DNA of 13,903 nt from Temnopleurus reevesii (lineage: Eukaryota > Echinodermata > Echinoidea > Temnopleuroida > Temnopleuridae). Positions within the stretch are counted from its first letter, which is position 1. Every line of letters starts with the position of its first letter. This document shows, piece after piece, positions 8,687-13,903 of this stretch. A model generated the notes under the pieces. It saw only the letters and a list, made by a program, of their open reading frames with translations. It did not search any database and had not been told where the DNA came from. A program made the translations under genes and the position numbers. The DNA lies in NCBI GenBank assembly GCA_036244855.1, contig BQKZ01006487.1, forward strand, positions 15,741 through 29,643, written 5' to 3'.

Positions 8687-8757
8687 GCTGTGACTGGGCC
8701 TTAATGGAGAGTGTAGCTCAATCGATCATTGACTTTCAAGCTGCTCAATACCATCCT
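8687..8757 (+). repeat. Direct repeat, copy 2
   Basis: This is the counterpart of 8033-8103, at an offset of 654 bp. Shared blocks include GACTGGGC, TAATG, AGAGTG, AGCTCAAT, GATCATT and CTTTCAAGCTGCTCAATA. It runs directly into the first unit of the A/B array. Confidence 0.8.
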
Positions 8758-8780
8758 AGCTCATTCTCATGCCCGATCAA

Positions 8781-9134
8781 TCAAGGTGCTAATCAGAGAG
8801 AATTTTCGCTTTTCCGCTCTCTGTTTCGAGAATCTTGGCTCTTGAACCGGCGAGAGAAGACAGTTAGAAGGGATGTCCATTTTAAGGTGGAGGAGTGATA
8901 AGTAGGATTTGCAAAAGGTGCCTAAATATTATTTCTTAAAATGATATGATATTGACGATTTACGTTGAATAGGGTCTGCATGTAGTAGTTGCCACCCTTC
9001 TTCTCTTCCTCCACCTCCTCCTGTTTCTTCTTCTTTTGATTTTCCTCTTTCTTCTTCTTCCACTCTTCCATCTTCTTCTTCTTCTTCTTCGTCATCTCCT
9101 TTGTTGCATCTTCCTTCTTATTCTCCTCATTACA
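8781..9134 (+). repeat. A-type tandem unit 1
   Basis: The unit begins TCAAGGTGCTAATCAGA and contains the family core CTTGAACCGGCGAGAGAAGA (8841-8860). The A-type middle follows (GGTGGAGGAGTGATAAGTAG, then GTGCCTAAATATTATTTCTT). It ends in a CTT/CTC-rich tract and CTCATTACA, which leads into the next unit. The ORF near 8680-8898 is not coding: the same sequence recurs with frame-breaking changes in the sister units. Confidence 0.85.
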
Positions 9135-9621
9135 TCAAGGTTCTAATCAGAAAGAACTTTGGCTTTTCCGCTTTCTGTTTTGAGCACCTTGCCTCTTGAA
9201 CCGGCGAGAGAAGACAGTTAAAAAAAATTGTCGATTTTTTTTTTGGTAGAGAAGTAAGAAGTACAAGAAATTGTTTGTGGAAAGGATTTGCAAAAAGTGC
9301 CTAGTTATTTATTCATTGTCGAATTTCTCCTCATTCGCTTATTCACTTTGTACAATTTTTTTTTAATGGATTAATGCAAAAATTTAGAGTAAAGGTTCAA
9401 TATGGTTCCTTTCAAAATACCGGTAGATGTAGAACCCATGAAGGAATGCTATACTCAAGACGGACAACCAACATTTGGTTGACTTTTACCAAAAAAAAGA
9501 AGAAAATGTAAAATTGTGTATACACAGAGAATGAAGAGTTATCCGACATGACGTCACAGATTCCAATGTTGCCAATCGCACGGATCCCCGTCAGCGGCAG
9601 GGATCGTCATATATCTGTGAC
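9135..9621 (+). repeat. B-type tandem unit 2
   Basis: The unit starts like the A units (TCAAGGTTCTAATCAGAAAG, core at 9195-9219) and then diverges. It has an A/T run, GGTAGAGAAGTAAGAAGTAC, GTGCCTAGTTATT and a long segment absent from A units. That segment includes a 7-bp hairpin CAACCAA/TTGGTTG (9465-9481) and a nested hairpin at 9553-9621. Unit 5 (10410-10903) matches it closely through its whole length. Confidence 0.85.
9553..9621. repeat. Nested hairpin at end of B unit, copy 1
   Basis: The outer arms GTCACAGAT (9553-9561) and ATCTGTGAC (9613-9621) pair perfectly. Inside, GATCCC (9583-9588) pairs with GGGATC (9600-9605) around an 11-nt loop. The sequence between is well conserved in the second copy. 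It could be a structured RNA, the end of a mobile element, or a recombination hairpin. No known family is recognised. Confidence 0.6.
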
Positions 9622-9622
9622 N
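9622..9622. other. Ambiguous base (N) at a unit junction
   Basis: This is the only N in the window. It falls exactly after the B-unit hairpin. The sequence after it is mid-way through the CTT-rich end of an A unit, whereas the matching B unit continues into different sequence at 10904. This is likely an assembly join or a collapsed repeat. Confidence 0.7.
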
Positions 9623-10027
9623 TTCCATCTTCTTGTTCTTCTCGTTGTTCATCATCTCCTTTTTGTCCTCATTACATCAAGGCGGTAATCTCTATTTCGA
9701 GGGCCCTTGCCTCTTGAACCTGCGGGCTAGAGAGGACAGTCTAGTGAAAAGGGATGTGGATTTTTTCCGGTAGAGGAGTGATAAGTAGGATTTGAAAAAG
9801 GTGCCTAAATATTACTTCTTAAAATGACATAAGTTCAGCTGGCTCTGTAGGCTAGGTAACAGTTAAAGATTGCGATTCTCATCATTGTCTTCTCCTCTAC
9901 CCCCACCCCTCCCCCTGCTTCTTCTTCTTCTCATTTCCTCTTTCTCCTTCTTCCACTCTTCCATCCTCTTGTTCTTCTTGCTGTTCTCCGTCATCTCCTT
10001 TGTCGCATCCTTCTTCTCCTCATTGCA
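9623..10027 (+). repeat. A-type unit 3, preceded by a truncated unit end
   Basis: Positions 9623-9676 are the CTT-rich tail of an A-like unit whose front is missing. A full A unit starts at 9677 with TCAAGGCGGTAATC. Its core is altered (CTTGAACCTGCGGGCTAGAG) and it lacks the AGAACTTTCGCTTTTCC block. It retains GAGGAGTGATAAGTAGGATT and a C-rich pyrimidine tail. Confidence 0.8.
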
Positions 10028-10409
10028 TTAAGGTGCTAATCAAAAGAACTTTCGCTTTTCCTCTCTCTGTTTCGAGGGCCCTTGCCTCTTGCACCGGCGA
10101 GAGAAGACAGTTAAAAGGGATGTCCATCTTAAGGTGGAGGAGTGATAAGTAGGATTTGAAAAAGGTGTCTAAATATTATTTCTTAAAATGATATGTATAA
10201 TAATGACGATTTAAGTTCAGTAGGCTCAGTCTGTACATTAGCAGTCAAGGATTGCCATCCTTCTCTTCATCCTCTCACTCCTCCTGTTTCTTATTCTTCT
10301 TCTAAATTTTCTCTTTCTTCTTCTCCCCCTCTTACGCTCTTACATCTTCTTCTTCTTCTTCTTGTTCTTCACCGTCTCCTTTGCACCTTCCTTCTTATTC
10401 CTCATTACA
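10028..10409 (+). repeat. A-type unit 4
   Basis: The unit starts TTAAGGTGCTAATCAAAAGA, with the core variant CTTGCACCGGCGAGAGAAGA at 10088-10107. It is close to unit 1 throughout, including AGGGATGTCCAT, TTAAGGTGGAGGAGTGATAA and the CTT tail. The 127-codon frame at 10193-10576 is a translation of the pyrimidine tail and crosses into unit 5. Confidence 0.85.
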
Positions 10410-10903
10410 TCAAGGCACTAATAAGTAAGAACTTTTGCTTTCCGCTTTCTGTTTTGAACACCTTGCCTCTTGAACCGGCGAGAGAAGACAGTTTAAAAAA
10501 AATTGTCTCCTTTTTTGGTAGAGAAGTAAAAATTACAAGTATTTGTTTGTGGAAGGATTTTGCAAAAAGTGCCTAGTTATTCATTCATTGTCGAACTTCT
10601 CCTCATTTGCTTATTCACTTTGTACATAGAATTTTGGTTTTTTTTAATGGATTAATGTAAAAATTTAGAGTAAAGGTTCAATATGGTTCTTTTCAAAATA
10701 CCGGTAGATATATAACCCATGAAGGAATGCTATATACTCAAGACGGACAACCAACATTTGGTTGACTTTTATGAAAAAAAGAAGAAAATGTGAAATCTTG
10801 TATACACAGAGAATGAAGAGTTATCCGACATGACGTCGCAGATTCCAATGTTGCCAATCGCACGGATCCCCGTCAGCGGCAGGGATCGTCAAATATCTGT
10901 GAC
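10410..10903 (+). repeat. B-type tandem unit 5
   Basis: This is a near-duplicate of unit 2, offset by about 1275-1282 bp and differing by scattered substitutions and small indels. The core lies at 10469-10493, the CAACCAA/TTGGTTG hairpin at 10748-10764 and the nested hairpin at 10835-10903. The sequence after 10903 is not shared with the sequence after unit 2. Confidence 0.85.
10835..10903. repeat. Nested hairpin at end of B unit, copy 2
   Basis: GTCGCAGAT (10835-10843) faces ATCTGTGAC (10895-10903). The one difference from copy 1 (A to G) would be a G-U pair in RNA. The inner GATCCC/GGGATC stem (10865-10870 and 10882-10887) is unchanged. Confidence 0.6.
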
Positions 10904-11040
10904 TTTAAAAATTCGTAAATTTAGACCGGGATGTCCGATTTTGCTCAAATTTTTACAGATTGTTCATTTGACTTTTCCAAATTCAATGAGAGCGGCACGA
11001 TAATTTCAGACATTGATTTTCTGTAAACCAATTTCAGTTC
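10904..11040. other. Unique sequence after the A/B array
   Basis: AT-rich sequence with no gene or repeat partner seen in the window. It could be the continuation of the B-type element that was lost at the N junction. Confidence 0.5.
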
Positions 11041-11170
11041 TTATCCTTCTTCTCCTTCTTCTCATCCTTCTCTTACTTTTTATCCTCCATCTCATCCACC
11101 CCCTTCTCCTTCTCCTCCCCTCCACTTTATTCCTCTGCTACCTTTCCCCCCCCCCCCTATTAGTTCTCTT
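11041..11170. repeat. Polypyrimidine tract with C12 run
   Basis: CTT/CTC-rich sequence on the plus strand including a run of 12 C at 11146-11157. Such tracts favour triplex or i-motif structures and are error-prone in sequencing. Confidence 0.85.
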
Positions 11171-11281
11171 TTTCCTCCAATAATAAATGTTTTCTTTTTC
11201 ATCTAAAACGTCCAGCGACTCAAGATCCTTCATTTTGACCGTGGTCGATCGCCAAATATCGCTGCTTTGTCCGAGTCCATC
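11111..11281 (+). repeat. Duplicated block, copy 1
   Basis: This block matches 11511-11695 at an offset of 400-414 bp. Shared features are CCTCCACTTTATTCCTCTGC, AATAATAAAT, TTTTCATCTAAAACGTCCAG, TTCATTTTGACCG, GTCGATCGCCA and TTGTCCGA. The shared part extends beyond pyrimidine sequence, so it is a true duplication. Confidence 0.85.
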
Positions 11282-11580
11282 TCCTCCTCCTCCTCCTTCT
11301 CCTCCTACTCCTCCTTCTCCTCCTCGTCCTCCTCCTCCTTCTCCTACTCCTCCTCATCCTCATCCTCCTACTCCTCCTTTTTCTCCTTCTTCTCTTTCTC
11401 CTTCATCTTCTTCTTAATCTTCTCCTCCTTCTTCCCATTCTCCTCCTTCTTCTTCTCATTTTCCTCCATTTTCTTACTCTGCTACTCTTCTTTCTCCTCC
11501 TTCTTCTTCTCCTCCTCCCCTCCATTTTATTCCTCTGCTACCTTTCTCTCTCCTCCGATACCTTTCCCCCTTCGTGAATT
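11278..11580. repeat. Long CTC/CTT pyrimidine tract
   Basis: About 300 bp of almost uninterrupted C and T on the plus strand, mainly (TCC)n and (TTC)n. Overlapping frames read as Pro-Ser or Ser-Phe low-complexity peptides and are artefacts of the repeat. The tract may form intramolecular triplex DNA. Confidence 0.9.
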
Positions 11581-11695
11581 TTTTTCCTCCTATAATAAAT
11601 ATTTTCCTTTTCATCTAAAACGTCCAGCGACTCAAGATTCTTCATTTTGACCGCGGGTCGATCGCCAGATATCGATTGCCTTGTCCGAATCCATC
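11511..11695 (+). repeat. Duplicated block, copy 2
   Basis: Counterpart of 11111-11281. Copy 2 lacks the C12 run and instead has CTCTCTCCTCCGATACCTTT. A shorter third fragment (CCTCCATTTTCTTACTCTGC) is visible near 11463-11490. This suggests local tandem duplication within the pyrimidine tract. Confidence 0.85.
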
Positions 11696-12375
11696 GTCTG
11701 CGAGCTTTTTGACATTGCCTTTACTCATTTATCTTCTCTTTTTGACATTCGTTTGATTTTTCTCCCAGTTTTCTTTCCTATTTTTGTGGCACTGACCTTT
11801 TCACCATTTCTCGTCACCGACCTCGAAAATTCAATATAAACAGGTTGGTGGTTTGAGCGCAAGCATCCTGTGTATTACATTCATTTTTCGGACATTTGTA
11901 TTCGATGTTTCATGAAGGATTATAAATATTGCTGTAAGTATTTCGTGGTATTTCTAATTCACTTTTATCCCTTAAAATTTCAAATGTATTTCTATGTTTT
12001 ATTTTGTTTTGTTTTTTCAAAAAAAATTTTAATCGCTTAAAATGCAATTCGTTATATCTCAAATGTATCATTAAAAATGACTTTTAAGATGATTTTGTAT
12101 CACTAAATAGGATTTAAAAAAAAAACAGCCATCTCCCATTCATTTTGTCTACAAAACCAGCAAATATTTTGATTTTCGAGCCTTCACTGTATTACATAAT
12201 GGAAGATAACTTTTGAATCGCGAGTCTGTTATTCTATTTTCAGAAAACGTGTCAAAAGTTGTGCAAGGAATAAAAAACAAAGTTATAATCTTGCGTAAAG
12301 CGTTTTTAATTGGCTGTGTCGCGATGGTGTAGATTGTATATTCACAATGTCGTTATTTGGGACAAACTAAGCACA
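11696..12375. other. AT-rich unique sequence, no supported gene
   Basis: No long frame, RNA gene or repeat is recognised. GTAAGT at 11934-11939 resembles the intron side of a splice donor, but the exon-side bases (GCT) match poorly. Several homopolymer A/T runs are present (12010-12029, 12116-12125). Confidence 0.5.
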
Positions 12376-12516
12376 TATAAAAATAAGGTCCTATAAATTG
12401 CATCATGAAAATTAGATAGCAATATTTACCAATATGGGCCATCTCAAATCGGTCGGATGATGGCGGATTACGGGTACGGTCACGGCTCAGGTGCTGGAGC
12501 CAAACGTGGTGATTAG
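12376..12516 (+). other. TATA-like motif and short Gly/Tyr-rich ORF
   Basis: TATAAAAA (12376-12383) lies about 80 bp upstream of ATGATGGCGGAT (12457-12468). The second ATG has A at -3 and G at +4, a strong start context. The frame encodes MMADYGYGHGSGAGAKRGD and stops at 12514-12516. The stretch is clearly more GC-rich than its flanks, and its composition resembles the N-terminal ends of some RNA-binding proteins. If it is a first coding exon, the only nearby donor is the weak GTG|GTGATT. No downstream exon was identified. Confidence 0.2.
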
Positions 12517-12690
12517 CTTATCAAACATAAAGCCCAGCTCACACGAATATTTATTTTACTTCTGCCACTTCTGTCATTTCTTTTAAAAGAGATTAGCAAT
12601 AATGATGATTTTCTGGTTTTATCTTGTTTATACTGAATGATAGCTGTTCGTTGTTTTTTGTTTTAATTTGCCATTTTTACTGTGGAGGTG

Positions 12691-12744
12691 TAGTCTAGTG
12701 GTTACGTCCTTGGACTCTAATAATAGGGTCCCGGGTCCGATTCC
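12691..12744 (+). promoter_or_regulatory. RNA polymerase III internal promoter (boxes A and B)
   Basis: Box A TAGTCTAGTGG fits TRGYNNARNNG fully. Box B GGTCCGATTCC has one change from GGTTCGANNCC. The two boxes are the transcription signals a tRNA-derived SINE carries. Confidence 0.75.
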
Positions 12745-12966
12745 CGTCAGCACTAATTTCCTGTGGCAAAAAAAAATATCCACATTTGTCACTGTCACCC
12801 AGTTGCTATTTAGGTACCGGTAGGAAACAACCGTCTTGTGGTTGGTTTAGCAGTGTGCACCTAACAGGTGACTTGCTATGAATCCAATAACCGGGTCATA
12901 ATAATGTGAAGTGCTTTTGTCAGTTTTGATAGAAACTGGTAAAGCCCTCTATAAAGGAACAAACGC

Positions 12967-12998
12967 ATATTATTATTATAATAATAATAATAATAATT
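12967..12998. repeat. (ATT)n/(AAT)n palindromic tract
   Basis: The tail changes from ATT to AAT phase at about 12980, making a perfect 20-bp palindrome at 12969-12988. This marks the junction of two oppositely oriented retroposon tails. Confidence 0.85.
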
Positions 12999-13106
12999 CC
13001 ATTCATAAGGCGCTTTATGCAGGTGTTTCAAAAGCGCAAAGGTGGTCTGTCTAATCATAATACCGGTAAAAAAATCAATACATAGTACATAATTAATAGA
13101 AAACAA
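12999..13106 (-). mobile_element. 3' end of an inverted SINE/LINE-like element
   Basis: Read on the minus strand the sequence is TGCGCTTTTGAAACACCTGC, then ATAAAGCGCCTTATGAATGG, then (AATT)ATTATT. It parallels the SINE tail on the plus strand (AGTGCTTTTG ... TAAAGCCCTCTATAAAGGAA ... ATT). The element's 5' limit is not clear; 13106 is approximate. The minus-strand frame at 12876-13106 spans both elements and is not a gene. Confidence 0.6.
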
Positions 13107-13903
13107 AATACTTAATTATAAACTAACTTGGTGTACGCCTCCAGAAAATGTACTACACAATTAAACTACAACAGTTTAAATAGGTGGGTCTTGAGAAGGG
13201 ACTACATTATTATCATTACTGTTAGATCAATATCAATCTCAACATCGAAATAAATGTTGGAAGGACGTCTCTATTGAGCCGGGCTTTGATCCAATGTACA
13301 CTATAAGTAAGGCGAGGTGTTAATGATACACCCTAAGGAATCGGATATTAAGGTTATCTGAGGTTGTGACGATCATGACCATCTTAAATCGGGCATGTCA
13401 TTGCGATCTTTAATAAAAACACAGAAATACGGTGGATGCACAAAGTTTTCGGCACGGTGGTAAGAGCTCATCTCTCCATATGTTTGTTGGTTTCTTATCG
13501 AATCTATGGTCATTAATATTTTACTGGAATAACGCTGTTTGAAATAGAATATCGTATTATATATTTTATTGCTTTCAATACAGCTGCTTTTAAAAGAAAG
13601 TCTACCCCAAAAATTATAAACTTTCTTAACAGGGGAATAAAATTTCGGTGAGCAGAAAAAACAAGTAAGACATTCCAACATGTAAAAAAAAGTTATGGAC
13701 TCTTTAAGATTAGAACAAATGGGCACATCAGTGAAAATTGTCATACATGTTGCCAATTGTATGACGTCATGAGTGCACTACTAACCAAAGGACGTCTGTG
13801 ACGACCTTATTCTGTAACTCGGTCTTAAAGTGTAACTTCACTCCTAGGCTACTGAAAAAAAGGTTACATCTCGTGTATATCGTCACGAAGCGTATGTGAG
13901 GCA
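13107..13903. other. AT-rich sequence without a supported gene
   Basis: The 127-codon minus-strand frame at 13373-13756 has mixed composition with many Phe, Tyr and Ile residues. I recognise no domain, and no promoter or splice signal supports it. A 10-bp palindrome ATGACGTCAT containing a perfect CRE lies at 13761-13770, just upstream of that frame on the minus strand. Otherwise nothing was seen. Confidence 0.5.

Larger units (their letters stand above)
12681..12998 (+). mobile_element. tRNA-derived SINE
   Basis: The 5' head resembles a tRNA gene. Box A is TAGTCTAGTGG (12691-12701) and box B is GGTCCGATTCC (12734-12744), about 32 bp apart. A 4-bp T-stem forms, but the putative acceptor arms (GGAGGTG and CAGCACT) pair poorly, so this is a retroposon head and not a working tRNA. 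The GGACTCTAAT region recalls Lys-type heads. The body contains CACCCAGTTGCTATTTAGGT and ACCGGGTCATAATAATGTG. The 3' end, TAAAGCCCTCTATAAAGGAA, leads into (ATT)n, the type of tail recognised by CR1/L2-clade LINE machinery. Similar heads and tails occur in many marine invertebrate SINEs. Confidence 0.8.

Noticed and set aside
10193..10576. 127-codon frame
   Set aside because: Much of the peptide is translated from a CTT tract, and it runs across a tandem unit junction.
11187..11650. Overlapping Pro-Ser-rich and Ser-Phe-rich frames
   Set aside because: They are two reading frames of the same (TCC)n/(TTC)n tract; low-complexity artefacts.
12684..12757. Functional tRNA gene
   Set aside because: Boxes A and B are good, but the acceptor arms do not pair and the anticodon arm is irregular; a SINE body and ATT tail follow.
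12430..13400. Similar CATCTCAAATCGG (about 12440) and CATCTTAAATCGG (about 13380)
   Set aside because: Only 13 bases match with one difference and the flanks do not, so this is within chance expectation.
13373..13756. 127-codon minus-strand frame
   Set aside because: It starts with an ATG and is the longest non-repeat frame here, but no motif, signal peptide or splice support was found. It could deserve a protein search, but I cannot support it as a gene.

Overview
The window looks like a non-coding, repeat-rich stretch of an AT-rich animal genome. No conserved protein-coding gene can be recognised on either strand. The open frames longer than 60 codons are low-complexity translations of pyrimidine tracts, run across repeat boundaries, or show no coding-like composition. 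A tRNA-derived SINE with an (ATT)n tail, several MITE-like inverted-repeat elements, long CTT/CTC tracts and two locally expanded tandem repeat families suggest a marine invertebrate, possibly an echinoderm or another non-vertebrate deuterostome. That assignment rests on the style of the repeats, not on a gene, and is only moderately supported. A single N at 9622 suggests a draft assembly.

Left part (1-5570): a CT microsatellite (132-345) is followed by a 473-bp inverted-repeat element bounded by TTAA (803-1275). An AT-rich stretch leads to a promoter-like cluster at 2222-2553, with a CRE-like site, two NRF1-like half-palindromes, inverted repeats and an ideal splice donor. Two RFX X-box-like motifs lie at 2893 and 5499. 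A weak candidate donor/acceptor pair lies at 4407/4585.

Middle part (5575-11700): this is repeat territory. First comes a diverged tandem array of a roughly 200-220-bp monomer (5575-7337), in which most copies carry TGACGTCA or a near variant at the same internal position. Next are two copies of a 175-bp MITE with PIF/Harbinger-like termini and TTA flanks (7747-7922 and 8467-8641), together with a second duplicated segment. Then comes an array of two related unit types in the order A-B-A-A-B (8781-10903). The B units carry a conserved nested hairpin. The array grades into long pyrimidine-only tracts and a separate duplicated block (11111-11695).

Right part (11696-13903): mostly unique AT-rich sequence. 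A TATA-like motif precedes a very short Gly/Tyr-rich ORF with a good Kozak context (12376-12516). A tRNA-derived SINE (12681-12998) is joined tail-to-tail at its (ATT)n tract with the 3' end of an inverted SINE/LINE-like element. No feature was seen that would make a multi-gene pathway or operon. The most interesting content is the architecture of the repeats.
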